Shown here: piece after piece, positions 35,971-46,255 of the stretch
Numbering within the stretch: the first letter of the stretch is position 1
Layout of the letters: every line of letters begins with the position of its first letter
NCBI GenBank assembly: GCA_977017575.1
Contig: CDRNVI010000040.1
Location: 744,001-808,000, forward strand
DNA: 64,000 bases
Direction: 5' to 3'
Source of the DNA: Paramoeba atlantica
Taxonomy: Eukaryota > Discosea
The notes under the pieces: generated by a model
Told to the model about the DNA's origin: nothing
Seen by the model: the letters and a program-made list of their open reading frames with translations, nothing else
Database searches by the model: none
Made by a program: the position numbers and the translations under genes

Positions 35971-36180
35971 TCCAAAAAAAAAAAAACCTGAAGTCAGGTG
36001 TGTTCCTGGGTGAGGAACTTCCTCCACTTGAGAGCTTCCTTGGGAAGCCTCATCATGGTGCTGCGCCTTTTTGGCGTAAAATTCTACACCTCACCATTTC
36101 TCAATCCTATTCTATCCTATCCTATCCTAAAACACTTGTTATTAAAACCAGTTAAGAAAACAACCTTTTCTTACGTTGTA
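35971..36180 (-). other. LINE G 3' end with TAGGA tail (36100-36180)
   Basis: On the minus strand 36100-36180 matches the LINE G-type 3' end also at 48905-48985: CAACGTAAGAAAAGG, GGTTTTAATAACCAGT-like, then TTTTAGGATAGGATAGGATA. 35971-36100 holds only a short A run and no gene. Confidence 0.6.
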
Positions 36181-36181
36181 A

Positions 36182-36311
36182 CAGAAGAAGAAGAAGAAGA
36201 AGAAGAAGAAGAAGAAGAAGAAGAAGAAGAAGAAGAAGAAGAAGAAGAAGAAGAAGAAGAAGAAGAAGAAGAAGAAGAAGAAGAAGAAGAAGAATAAGAA
36301 GAAGAAGAAGA
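36182..36311. repeat. (GAA)n microsatellite, tail of SINE-2 T2
   Basis: About 43 GAA repeats with one GAATAA interruption. It directly joins the 3' end of a minus-strand SINE-2, whose other copies end in short CTT runs, so it is an expanded SINE tail. Confidence 0.95.
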
Positions 36312-36796
36312 ACACGGAGGGCTCTGCAGCGCCAACCGTTGGGGTAGAGTCTCATTTCACCGACCTTCATCGTCTTGCTATCCCCTTCCCAGGCGGCACT
36401 CGACGCCTTGCGGCCCGAGCACGGCTACCAAACCGTAGCTACCAGGACGGGCGTCCACCCCGTTGCATCGTGTAGGCTGTGTCTCAAGCCTTCTTTGCGT
36501 AAGCAGCTCGCAATTTAGGGGCTGCGCTGGAGCCTGGTTCAGCTCTGCGGTTCCGGGTCGGTCCTCCAGGGGAGCGGGGTTGGGTGTGGGCCTTGAAGGC
36601 ACTCCTGATCGCTTTCCCTTTGTAGTGAGGCCGCCAGGTTGCGAGTTTTGTCGACAGCGGGAATCGAACCAACAACCTGCAGGTTGTAAGGCCCACCGTC
36701 TACCAACTACGCCCGCACCGCCCCTACGCCAGCACCGCCCCCTACGCCAGCACCGCCCCCTACGCCCGCACCGCCCCCTACGCCCGCACCGCCCCT
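36312..36796 (-). mobile_element. SINE-2 copy T2 with amplified 5' end
   Basis: Minus-strand SINE-2. Head near 36648-36723: B box GGTTCGATTCC and A box TAGTTGGTAGACGG. The 5' end continues into about five units of a 17-bp repeat (CTACGCCCGCACCGCCC) at 36710-36796, an expansion not seen in T1. Confidence 0.88.
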
Positions 36797-37038
36797 TTAT
36801 TCTCCTCCCATGGGCAAGTTAGTTCAATAATGAGCTCTTTCCCGCCCCTTAGCTTTACCCACCCGTCCGGACGCAGCATACCGCCATTGTCGGCTAGCCA
36901 CGTTGGAGGGAGTCGCATGCCAGGTAGGTCGAAATGAGAGAGAGCTGTATGGGGGGACTCGCTTACATGGTAAGCTAGGGCCCGTAAGATGAAGTCGTGT
37001 CTGAAAGTGTAACGCCCTTGATCTAGAGCAACTCGGCA
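36797..37038. other. no gene recognised
   Basis: The unique 240-bp stretch between SINE-2 T2 and the LINE G tail has no frame with recognisable similarity. Confidence 0.3.
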
Positions 37039-37039
37039 T

Positions 37040-37299
37040 CCCGCGAGAATGTGCCTTGGGGTTGTAACAGCTTTGGATCCTTAGAAGTTTCATCCTTACC
37101 CCCCACAGATTCTTCCATTACCTGTTGAAGTTCTTTTTTGGTCCCTTTATGCTGCTTCTTTTTCACTTTAGGAGTATTACTGGAACCTAAGTACTCATTC
37201 TCTTCCGAAGGGAGTTCCACGGAACTTACACCTACCTTGAGAGGCGGTGTACCATCCTCAACCGCACATCGCTTAGCCACAGACAACGTTTTAGTCTCA
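37040..37299 (-). pseudogene. LINE G: basic C-terminal tail, distal part
   Basis: The minus-strand frame SGETKTLSVAKRCAVEDGTP, GSSNTPKVKKKQHKGTKKEL and SKDPKLLQ continues the LINE G tail after SINE S6. A second copy of the same tail is at 48520-48985. Confidence 0.7.
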
Positions 37300-37311
37300 C
37301 CAGACAAAATC

Positions 37312-37696
37312 CAAAAATCCAAATCCAAATCATTCCGGATTGCTCCGGATGGTCACTGGCAAGCCAGACCCTTCACAGACAGATTTGGAAGTTCCGTGGC
37401 CGACGTCCTCTACCAGTTTCCGCTTGCCCAAGGCGGAACCAACGTGCTGTTGCCAACACGCTGCGTCGACGAACTGTACGTCAACACGGCTTATCCAAGA
37501 GGTGTAAGCCGGGTAAGGGAGCTGGTTCCCTGAGGGGAGGGTCCGGGACGGTCCTCCGAGTACTGGGCCTAGTCGGTTATCAGCCCAGCCTCTTAGAGTG
37601 AGTCCGCCGGGAATATTGCGATGAGCGGGTTTGAACTCGCCGTCTGAGCACCATGTGCTTCAAACTTTGAGTTCTTGCCACTACGCCACCTCCACC
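37312..37696 (-). mobile_element. SINE-1 copy S6 with 12-bp TSD
   Basis: Full-length minus-strand SINE-1, inserted in the LINE G tail. CCAGACAAAATC is duplicated at 37300-37311 and 37697-37708. The normal head (A box GGCGTAGTGGCAAG and B box GAGTTCAAACCCGC on the minus strand) is present. A good reference for size and duplication length. Confidence 0.93.
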
Positions 37697-37708
37697 CCAG
37701 ACAAAATC

Positions 37709-38466
37709 GATGTTTGCACTTTTTGTGAGCTCAGAGTTCGAGCTGGGACTACACCTGGCGTCTTTTTTCTCCTCTTTGGTTCTGAGGTATGAAGAGCCTT
37801 GCGTGTTCCTGAAACGGCCAGCGCATCAGCCTTCTCATTATGTGTTCCCATTATGGGACCTCACTTTGCACATGAATACTTCAACGTTCTCAGCTTGCAT
37901 TGACCGAATTTTCCTGCCTAATAAGGGCAGAAGATCCCCATTTGGTACTTTATTATACCCAATAAAACGGAGCCGAAATCTCATTAAATGAAAGAAATTC
38001 CGTACGTAGAAGGAATCAGTGTGTAACATTAGTTTCTTTGCTCCTTCATGTTTAGTGCTTGTTGTAGGGATTCCGTATCTGCTCTATCTGGTGTGTCAGC
38101 ATTTAATCGTATGGAATAGTGTTGATCATTCTGGTTAGTCTGCTTTATGACGATTCCTGCGCCGCCTCTGCCTTCATTGGTGCCTCTAACGGTGCAAACC
38201 GAACCATCAATATACATATGTACTGCCTCTTCCCCTATCGGAAAGGGTTCGGGTCCTTCTTCAACGAACTGTAGTCCGTAAGGTTCGCCTCTGATTGCAT
38301 TCCTGTGTTTGGCCTTCCATTGTGATGATTGTAATCTAATATAATCTGGTAGTAGCTCAAGGTTTTGCCTGAGTTCTTCGCATAACTTTTGCCAGTGTGT
38401 TTGATCCGATGAGTAAACAAGAGCTTCCTCAAGGGTTATTCCTAAATCTACTTTTCGTGCCAGCAC
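37709..38466 (-). pseudogene. LINE G: post-RT segment, RNase H and start of tail
   Basis: DLGITLEEALVYSSDQTHWQ, LQFVEEGPEPFPIGEEAVHM, YIDGSVCTVRGTNEGRGGAG (first Asp) and, in the next frame, MLHTDSFYVRNFFHLMRFRL (third Asp) with KVRSHNGN. Frameshifts near 38035 and 37845 break it; after the second the frame gives HNEKADALAVSGTRKALHTS, the end of RNase H. Conserved Trp in HTDS..VW is Arg. Confidence 0.78.
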
Positions 38467-38469
38467 TCT

Positions 38470-38790
38470 TTAAAAGAATTCCTTGAGGCTTTTTAACGAC
38501 AGCACGATGAAGGACACGATCAATTACAAGTACAAAAAGATATGGCGCAAGAAAATCACCCTGAAGAATTCCAGTCGTAATCGGAAAAGGCTGCGTGTTC
38601 CCGTACGGTGTGCGCACTATCCCCTGAAGATCAGTGTAAAGAGACATAATTGTGCGAGTCAGCGCAGGACCGACGTGAAAGGCATCAACCGCGGAACGAA
38701 TAGCATGATAAGAAACGGAGAGGAACGCCTTGGCAAAGTCAATGAATGCTACTAATATGCCTCGTTTGTCTCTTGTTGCGCGTGCAGTTA
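38470..38790 (-). pseudogene. LINE G: RT palm, motif A and B
   Basis: TARATRDKRGILVAFIDFAK, then FLSVSYHAIRSAVDAFHVGP, GILQGDFLAPYLFVLVIDRV and SAGTKSR, where a deletion joins it to the post-RT segment. The first codons overlap the 12-bp duplication, and removal of LINE I joins NDLTAR to ATRDKRG in one frame. Confidence 0.82.
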
Positions 38791-39195
38791 CAACACAACA
38801 CAACAACAAAGACACTGATATTGAAATATCAGTTAAAGGATTTGTAGTTCATACTAGTAACGAAACATATAAAAATACAATATCACCTAGAATTTGCGCG
38901 GTGAAGTACCTTCCACAGCCCTGTCATCCATGTATCCTAGTTACTTTCTTTGGAAATGCCTCTTTAGGGCGAATGTGTCTTCCAGCAACTCGCCTTCATA
39001 TTCATTTGGCCTTCTGACCTGTTGGCTCTATACCTCTGTTTTTGCCTAGGGCACAGAGCGAGACGCGTTGTTAATTCAAAACCTTGTTTACGCAACCAGT
39101 GTATATAAAAGGGTATGTATATTTTGAAAAGAAAGAAAATAATAATGAGCCCATTCAAACACCTCCCTATGCATGAAAATTCAGTCCTCATTTGT

Positions 39196-39660
39196 TCAAT
39201 CAGAACTCCTCGTAGATTTTTGTGTTGTACATTCCTCCTCACAATGTAATCGTTTAATTTGTGGAGTGCGCGCCGTAACTGTAGGTACGAAAACCTTGGT
39301 TTTACGTTGTACACGTTGTTTTTCATTATTCTGGAGCCTTTTTGGGCGAACCTTCTCATTGGATCTTGTTTGCTTGGCCTTTGATCGAGCACGTTTGTGC
39401 GTTTCTGATTTAGAATTTCTACTATTTGATGCCTTCGCGGATCCATTTTGGATTGGATTTGGATTTTGTAAGGGGCTGGAGTTTATGTCTTTGGCCGTAA
39501 CCTGTGGGAGCGCGAAAGCTGGCAAAGTGCGTTTTTGCAAAGTTTTAATTTTCTTATCATTACTCAATGGAATAGGGTCTCTCCTTTTCGTGTGTGATTT
39601 ATCATCAAAGCCACGGTAACAGAAGGAGCAATTTTCCTCAACTTGTTGCGAGGCGCGTTT
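39196..39660 (-). pseudogene. LINE I: end of RNase H and basic tail
   Basis: In phase with the RNase H ORF after a TAG: LAKRASQQVEENCSFCYRGF, PLQNPNPIQNGSAKASNSRN, SETHKRARSKAKQTRSNEKV and ending STRSSD. The TAG falls just before LA of the last RNase H motif. Confidence 0.7.
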
Positions 39661-39666
39661 TGCAAG

Positions 39667-40296
39667 CTAATCCAATGTGGCATTGTGCGGATTACCTTCA
39701 TGACCCCTGACTTTAATGTAGTAAAGAGTATGATTCTCCTCTATCTGAAAGCAAATCCGGGTTATTTTTGATAAAAGCTCCGAATTTTCGAATGACTGAA
39801 ATCCGATTAAAGAAAACCTCTTCCGAATTACGTGAAAGAAGTCCCAGACATACGCCGAATCCGTGTGAATAACAGCGTCCTTGGAATATGTCCTTGCAAG
39901 GCTCAACGCCTCATAGACAGCGTATAGTTCTGCGGCTGTTATGGTGAGCGATACGTGTGTCGGTGGTTTCAATCCTATAAGTGTCTTCCCGACTCGTTCC
40001 CCCAACAACACGATACCGCACCCTGAAGAAGTGCTCGTTCTCGTCGTTTTTAGTGCTCCATCGGTGTATAGATGCAAGGAATCGGATAGAAAATGGAAAG
40101 GTACTGACCCGTCTTCAACAAATTGTAGCATTGCATAGTTTTCCTCATCTTGCAAGCTGCGTACATTCTTTCCCCACCCAGGAGATTCAATAGGCTTATA
40201 GGTAAGGCGGGGCTCAAGGCGTGATTTCAAACGATGCAAATTCGAACGCCATCGTGATCGATCATTGGAAATTTGAATTACATCTGGTAGGGACAA
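39667..40296 (-). CDS. LINE I: RNase H
   Basis: 209 residues: RSRWRSNLHRLKSRLEPRLT linker, LQFVEDGSVPFHF, then RNase H HLYTDGALKTTRT (Asp), ITAAELYAVYEALSLA (Glu), HTDSAYVWDFFHVIRKR (Asp) and KVRGHEGNPHNATLD (Asp), followed by a TAG. In phase with the EN-RT ORF that ends at 40348 with TGA. It degrades the RNA strand in the intact family. Confidence 0.85.
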   Translation of the reverse strand: MSLPDVIQISNDRSRWRSNLHRLKSRLEPRLTYKPIESPGWGKNVRSLQDEENYAMLQFVEDGSVPFHFLSDSLHLYTDGALKTTRTSTSSGCGIVLLGERVGKTLIGLKPPTHVSLTITAAELYAVYEALSLARTYSKDAVIHTDSAYVWDFFHVIRKRFSLIGFQSFENSELLSKITRICFQIEENHTLYYIKVRGHEGNPHNATLD

Positions 40297-40347
40297 GCCA
40301 AGGTCATCGGAACATGCTTCGGAAAGAGAGGCGTGTGTCGTTTTATC

Positions 40348-42191
40348 TCACTCGCGCCAAAGAATAGCAACACTGAATGGAGAATCGTGCCGAAGAATGT
40401 GACCAATAAGCTGCGCCCGTTGAGCCTTTGCTGTGGTGCTGAGCTTCAAATCATTCTGATATAGAGCTTCTAATCGAATAGACCGTTTTCCATCCCATGT
40501 ACGCCCAACATTGCATACCATTCTTCGCATCTTATTCATCTCAATGTCGAGTTCCCGAAGTTTGGAAGTCGATATATCCCACGTCCCTGCATTGTAGTTC
40601 ACCACCGGCATGACTAGCGTGCGGAATACTGTCATTCGACTAGACATTGGAAGAGGCGATTTCCATATTGACCGGAGTTTGTGCATCACCGCCCATCCTA
40701 ATCTCAAGCGTTCGTTGGGTGCAACATTGCGATCATCACTCTCCTGTGTGCTGTTTACTTTGGTGAGGTGCTCGGGTATATGAAAAGCGTTCAATGCACC
40801 TACAATGGCCGAGAATGGTACTGATGGAAAAGCCTGCTTGAAATCCACGAATGCCACCGCAACTCCCTGACCGCTCAAAGCCTTGGCGGAGATTTCTACG
40901 AAAGTAGCTTGTGCACCAGCAGTCGATCGGTGTGGGCGAAAACCGAATTGATTCGGCCGAAGCATGTTTTCTACCGCTGGTTGAATACCATCCAGGAATA
41001 CCATCCTGTTCATTATCTTGACCACGTGATTTACTATGCATACCGGCCTCCAGTTGGACAGATTGCCCAGATTTCCCTTTTTTGGAAGAGTCACTTGCAA
41101 TATCATTTTCCATTTGTCTGATGCAATTCCTGTGCTTCTGACGTCATTTACTATATGAAGCAAAGTCCCCATCAATCTCTCATTTGCGCTCAATGACCTT
41201 AACGCTTCGATTGGAATACCATCGGAACCTGCCGCTTTTCCCGACTTCACTTTCAGCAGTGCGGAACGCAGCTCTGATAGTGTAAACTCTCCATCTTGTA
41301 TTTCAATGAGGCTCTTTGTCAAAAGAGGAAAGTTTACCAGACCACCTGTGTTCATCTCTTGCCCGATCGCCTGAAAGTGATTTTGGACAGTGCGGAGGCT
41401 ATCCCGAACAGAGAAAATTTCACCGAACAAAGAAAATTCCTTTCGATTGTCACCTACAATGTTTCGTATGGTGCGGTAAGCGCTCTTCGGATGTTTGTAT
41501 AAATCTTCCGCAAGCACGTTGCATTCTTCTTTTATACATTTTCCAATCTTTTCCGCATGTGCCCTGGAAAAAGCATCAAATCTGTGCGGATTTCGAGCAA
41601 CTTTCACAATAGCTTTCAAGTCGAGCTCCCCGGGACCCGGCGCTTCATCCTTATTTGTATTGTGATTAGAAACTCGGGAAGGAAGCTCTCCGGAAGCATT
41701 CTTTACGGCACTAGCGAATTTGTCCCACAACAAAGGACCGACTGCATCATCTCTTGTTCGTTTGTTGCCACCCTCCATTGCAAATTCTACGTTCTTGACA
41801 AATTTATCCTTTATTACCTCATTCCGAAGAGATCCCCAAAAAGGCACTTGTTTGCCAGCTTTGCTTTGCGCCTTCCACCGTATTTTCAACTGTTCTGTCA
41901 CCACGCAGTGGCGCGTCGGTAATGGGGCTAGAAGCACCCGCTGAGAGCGAATCGCTGAACTAAAGCGTGTGTTTGTAATGATCTGATCCAGCTGCTTCGT
42001 GAGTCCCAGAGGATGTTTCACATTAGGCGGGAACCGATACGTCCACTTCCTCCCCGCACTACAACATTCGTGTGCGGATTTTGCTCCTATAGATAGCAGA
42101 AACTTCCTAAATTGTTTCGCCCTTTTAGAAAAACACTTCCCCCCCTGCGGCGTTTGCAGAGGCGAGTTCATATCTCCACGTGTGCAGTTAA
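40348..42191 (-). CDS. LINE I: APE endonuclease C-terminus and RT with in-frame deletion
   Basis: The ORF proper runs from 42321, but the first ~43 residues belong to LINE G. LINE I part: DMNSPLQTPQGGK, SAGRKWTYRFPPNVK, TKQLDQIITNTRF, PTRHCVVTEQL, FTLSELRSALLKVKSGKAAG, LPKKGNLGNLSNWRPVCIVN, NQFGFRPHRSTAGAQ and AFVDFKQAFPSVPF. Then IPEHLTKVNSTQESDD joins motif A directly to the segment after YADD, so RT motifs B and C are gone while the frame stays open. MNKMRRMVCNVG and RAQLIGHILRHDSPF follow. It cannot be an active polymerase. Confidence 0.88.
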
Positions 42192-42480
42192 CGCGTGCAG
42201 TTAAGTCATTCAATAGTAATTGAGCACCTGCGGTGGACCTGTCCGGGCGAAACCCAAATTGACTATCACGCAGCAACCCCTCTATTGATGGCCGTATACG
42301 ACGCAAAATCATGCAGTTCATTAATTTTACTATACTGTTAACTGGACAAATAGGGCGCCAATTAGAAATTTGAGATAGATCACCTTTTTTGGGAATCGGA
42401 ACTTGTACTACAAGTTTTCAGCACTCTGGCGACTCCCCTGTTTGATGGATTTTGTTCATAATTTGCAATAGATAGGATCG
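42192..42480 (-). pseudogene. LINE G: RT fingers
   Basis: Minus frame with QVPIPKKGDLSQISNWRPIC, NSIVKLMNCMILRRIRPSIE, LLRDSQFGFRPDRSTAGAQL and LLNDLTAR ending in the duplicated target. Upstream of 42480 it is cut by the poly(A) repeat. It joins in frame to 38790 if LINE I is removed. Confidence 0.82.
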
Positions 42481-42487
42481 TAATTCA

Positions 42488-42640
42488 GGTTGTATTTTTT
42501 TTTTGCGATGAATCAGGGGGGAGAAGTATGAAACGCGGCATTTCCTCTATATTACCCAATACATGAACATGATTTTACAAGCAATCAAATTAGCAATTTC
42601 ACATGTTGTAGCCCAAAACTAGCAATTCAAGCTGTCCTAA
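42488..42640 (-). repeat. poly(A)-ended short repeat, copy 2
   Basis: Minus strand: GAATTGCTAGTTTTGGGCTA to CTTCTCCCCCCTGATTCATC and an A run. Matches copies at 25085-25250 and 58320-58502. Confidence 0.75.
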
Positions 42641-42666
42641 AATATTCTTATAATATTCTGATAATA

Positions 42667-43626
42667 ATTAGGCTCTTCGTTAAACGCGGTGGTTGTTTTC
42701 AACTTAGACGTCACTCATGCTGCGCGCTTCGCGTTGAAAACTACCGCCGCGTTCAACGAAGAGCCTACAAAAGAAAATTTAGCCTGGAAAACGGAAAGAT
42801 TATGGCCAAAAATAGCCGAATTTCGGGTAAAAATGGAGTGATTTTCGCGTATTTTTGCTGTCAGAGCACTAAATCCGACATTTGCGCGTGGGAAATCACT
42901 CGTAGGCGTGAATGAAAGCCTACCGAACGTATTGGGTAGAGAATGCGACTCCAACCATACCATTCTTTCGACACAAAAATGCCTCTTTAGGTTCGAAAAA
43001 TACTTTTTCACCTTTTTTAGTCAAAAATGGGTCATTTTGAGGGGCGCACCACGGTTTGAAGAAGTGATACCTTGAGAAACCAACTGCGGAGAAAGCTAGT
43101 GTAGGTCCCAAACTATCAAAATACAATAGGGGAAACGATTTTGGAAAAATATTTTTTTTGTCATTTTTTTCGCCAAGTTGAATTTTTTTTCAAATTTTTT
43201 TTTCCGAAAAAATCCGAACTTGGCGGACCCGTCCTGCGGATACGCGGGGGGGTCACCCCCGGGTAGGGGGGTGGAAAATCCGCGCCAAGACCCCGGCTAC
43301 CCTTTCTGCGGTTCTTTTCGAAAACTAATTTTTTCGAAAAAAATTGCTCAACCATGACCCCCCTCGCCTGGACCCCCCCCCTGGACCCCCCGGCGCCCGC
43401 ACATTGATAATGCATATTAAGCGGCACATTGATAATGCATATAGCACATCCCCTGGAACCCCCCCATTTTTTTTAATTTTTTTTTTCAGTTTTGGACCAC
43501 CGGAGCCCCCTTTTATATTTTTTTCTTCTATTATATTACTGTGTTCCCCTTTATATTTTCACTGTTTTTGTTTACGTTTTTTTCAATAATCGAGTGTAGA
43601 GCGGTAGTTTTACAACCCCCGCAATG
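42667..43626 (+). mobile_element. foldback element F3, full length with TSD
   Basis: Complete element with terminal palindrome and right hairpin, flanked by ATTCTGATAATA at 42655-42666 and 43627-43638. A short GCACATT minisatellite (43397-43449) lies in its GGACCCCCCC tract. Confidence 0.88.
43397..43449. repeat. GCACATT minisatellite, copy 2
   Basis: Two units of GCACATTGATAATGCATATA type inside foldback element F3, at the same C-tract position where copy 1 interrupts F2. Confidence 0.85.
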
Positions 43627-43943
43627 ATTCTGATAATACTAATAATAAAAAAGGAAGCAATCCACGCAATATTCCAAATTCGGTGCGCGCACTCACGAGT
43701 CCTTTTATAAATAAAATATCTTTTTTTTTTTTGACGAAGGTAACTATATTTAGATATATTCGCCATCATTTGTGCAAAGGGGCGATTATTCGAAAATTTT
43801 GATTTTGCTAATTATTTTTTTCTAATTATGTAAAGGGAAGGGTGGTGATCCAAAATTTTCGAGTTGCAAAGTAAAGCAAAAGCTTTATTAACTTTTGCAA
43901 AAAGTTTTAACTTATGGAAATTGTTTCTAATGTTCAATAAAAT
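43627..43943. other. AT-rich spacer, no gene seen
   Basis: About 320 bp between two convergent foldback elements. Apart from the target duplications at both ends, no ORF, repeat or RNA gene could be supported. Confidence 0.4.
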
Positions 43944-44844
43944 TGCGGTGGTTGTAAAACTACCGCTCTACACTCGATTATTGAAAAAAAAGTGAACAAA
44001 AACAGTGAAAAAATAAAGAGGAACACAGTAATATAATAGAAGAAAAAAATATAAAAGGGGGCTCCGGTGGTCCAAAACTGAAAAAAAATTTTGAAAAAAA
44101 TGGGGGGTCCATGGGGGGGGTCCAGGGGGGGGGTCCAGGGGGGGGGGGCATGGTCGAGCAAATTTTTTCGAAAAAATTAGTTTTCGAAAAACAACCGCAG
44201 AAAGGGTAGCCGGGGTCTTGGCGCGCATTTTCCACCCCCCTACCCGGGGTTGACCCCCCCACGTATCCGCAGGACGGGTCCGCCAAGTTCGGATTTTTTA
44301 GGGAAAAAATTTTTGAAAAAAAATTCAACTTGGCGAAAAAAATGACAAAAAAAATATTTTCCAAAATCGTTTCCCCTATTGTATTTTGATAGTTTGGGAC
44401 CTACACTAGCTTTCTCCGCAGTTGTTTTCGCAAGGTATCACTTCTTCGAACTGTGGTGCGCCCCTCAAAATGACCCATTTTTGACTAGAAAAGGTGAAAA
44501 AGTATTTTTCGGACCTAAAGGGGCATTTTTGTGTCGAAAGAATGGTATGGTTGGAGTCGCATTCTCTACCCAATACGTTCGGTAGGCTTTCATTCATGCC
44601 TGCGAGTGATTTCCCACGCGCAAATGTCGGATTTAGTGCTCTGAGAGCAAAAATACGCGAAAATCACCCCATTTATACCCGAAATTCGGCTATTTTTGGC
44701 TATAATCTTTCCGTTTTCCAGGCTAAATTTTCTTTTTTAGGCTCTTCGTTAAACGCGGCGGTAGTTTTCAACGCGAAGCGCGCAGCATGAGTGACTTCTA
44801 AGTTGTAAACAACCACCGCGTTTAACGAAGAGCCTAAAAAAAGA
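43944..44844 (-). mobile_element. foldback element F4, full length, opposite orientation
   Basis: Right hairpin GCGGTGGTTGTAAAACTACC at the low-coordinate end, C/G tract near 44103-44150, 115-bp palindrome near 44730-44844. Possible 8-bp duplication AATAAAAT at 43936-43943 and 44845-44852, in AT-rich sequence. Confidence 0.85.
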
Positions 44845-44927
44845 AATAAAATCATATATTTCGTCTGAACGATTACCTGACTTTCCTAGTATAATTACTA
44901 ACACAAGTTTACATTTTTGTCATTCCT

Positions 44928-45225
44928 GGCCTCACTCTAAGAGGCTAGGCTGATAACCGACTAGGCCCAGTACTCGGAGGACCGTCCCGGACCCTCCCCT
45001 CAGGGAACCAGCTCCCTTACCCGGCTTACACCTCTTGGGTGAGCCGTGTTGACGTACAGTTCGTCGACGCAACGTGTTGGCAACAGCACGTTGGTGCCGC
45101 CTTGGACAAGCGGAAACTGGTAGAGGACGTCGGCCTCGGAACTTCCAAATCTGTCTGTGAAGGGTCTGGCTTGCCAGTGACCATCCGGAGCAATCCGGAA
45201 TGATTTGGATTTTTTGTTCCCATGT
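44928..45225 (+). mobile_element. SINE-1 copy S7, 5' truncated
   Basis: Plus-strand SINE-1 starting at GGCCTCACTCTAAGAGGC and so lacking the A/B-box head, ending in ATGATTTGGATTTTTTG. It cuts LINE J. Confidence 0.88.
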
Positions 45226-46155
45226 ACTGTCTTCCTTTTTCCGTGCAGCGGAAAAAACTAGTTCTTGGAATTCTTTTTCTTTTTTTGGTCCCCGAAACAT
45301 GGCCAGATTACGCCACAGCTTCCCTTTTTGTTCTCGCATTTTCATTTGATCTTCAAATTTACAATCACAGCACAATGTGTAGTTGATATCGGTGATTTAA
45401 GAACCCTATGTCTACTTATGCTTGAAGAAAAACGCTCAATCACTAATACACGATCAAGTGGCCTGCATATGTTTTTGCCTTTTCCCTTCTTGGGCAATGC
45501 GCACGTTTTGCAAAAAAAAAATTGTGCATTTTTTTTTTCCGGCTGGGGCAGAGGGAGTGTGCTGATCTACATCCAATGGAGCAGAGAAGGCCTCTCATTC
45601 TCGATACCGCCGGTAAATCCATGCGATAATTTGATACCATTGCTAATGGTGCATTAGAGTCGCCCATAGGAATTGTTGGTCGCCGACGACCTTTTGCACT
45701 AACCTTCTTCCACGCATGTTCAAGGTCCCCCAAGGACTCCGCATGAGCGGTCTTCGAGGAATCTCTCATTGGCGTAGACGTTAATTAAGGTACCAGTCCA
45801 TTGCTCTAGGGAGCATTGTGCTCTCATCACTCTGGGGCAAGAGGCATAGGGGGGGAAAGGTAATGTCTCTGACGGTCGCTCCTCATATCTCACCCTCGTA
45901 GGCAAACCCTATGTAAAATAGACTTGCAAACAAAGAAACACATTCTCACTAGTGAAGTGCCTCCATACCACATGGAGCCGAGATCCGACTCTAACTAACT
46001 TTATCAGTGCTCGCGCCGCCTTCTGGCGAAGTTTAGCAGGTCCTCTCCGCTGCGGTGGGCGAAAAAGAACCCCTCGAACACGCTTGGTTCGTGTAAGAGT
46101 TTCAAGGAGCTCTGTCCCCTTACACGCGCCGGCAGCATTCGCAATATTTTTATAA
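45226..46155 (-). pseudogene. LINE J: N-terminal region and APE endonuclease
   Basis: From the start near 46139: NAAGACKGTELLETLTRTKR, VRGVLFRPPQRRG, GSRLHVVWRHFTSEN, then a stop, RVRYEERPSETLPFPPYASC, a deletion to LINVYANERF, and in another frame RDSSKTAHAESLGDLEHAWK, IPMGDSNAPLAM (GDFN altered to GDSN), GCRSAHSLCPSRKKK and STTHCAVIVNLK. Several frameshifts. It ends at SINE S7. Confidence 0.8.
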
Positions 46156-46240
46156 TCATATTATAAAAATCGTGTTCTTATAAAAATGGTGTTCTTATCA
46201 AAATGGTGTTCTTATCAAAATGTTCTTATAAAAATGGTGT
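46156..46240. repeat. 17-bp tandem array upstream of LINE J
   Basis: About five units of ATAAAAATGGTGTTCTT (with ATCAAAATG variants) at the 5' side of LINE J. LINE K (60240-60283) has a remnant of the same array. Confidence 0.85.
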
Positions 46241-46255
46241 TCTCGGTGATTACAA

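Larger units (their letters stand above)
38791..42191 (-). mobile_element. LINE I: 5'-truncated APE LINE nested in LINE G, with TSD
   Basis: A minus-strand insertion flanked by CGCGTGCAGTTA at 38779-38790 and 42192-42203. It starts inside the endonuclease (DMNSPLQTPQGGK) and so is 5' truncated, as is typical of target-primed insertion. The 3' end carries a TGTTGTTGTGTTGTG tail (38791-38810). One frame runs from EN to the basic tail at 39196, with an in-frame deletion over YADD and two stops. Confidence 0.92.
37040..42480 (-). mobile_element. LINE G: APE-type LINE interrupted by LINE I and SINE S6
   Basis: Minus-strand pieces: RT fingers at 42192-42480, RT palm to motif B at 38470-38790, RNase H at 37838-38466 and basic tail at 37040-37299 and 37709-37838. 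LINE I (38791-42191) separates the first two with a 12-bp duplication, and SINE S6 cuts the tail. The RT part from GTKSR to the DLGITLEEA segment, including YADD, is deleted near 38465. Confidence 0.85.

Noticed and set aside
36152-36370. Poly-Leu and poly-Glu proteins over the GAA array, and poly-Ser/Leu/Phe/Lys over 46450-47000
   Set aside because: They are translations of a trinucleotide microsatellite attached to SINE-2 in all frames.
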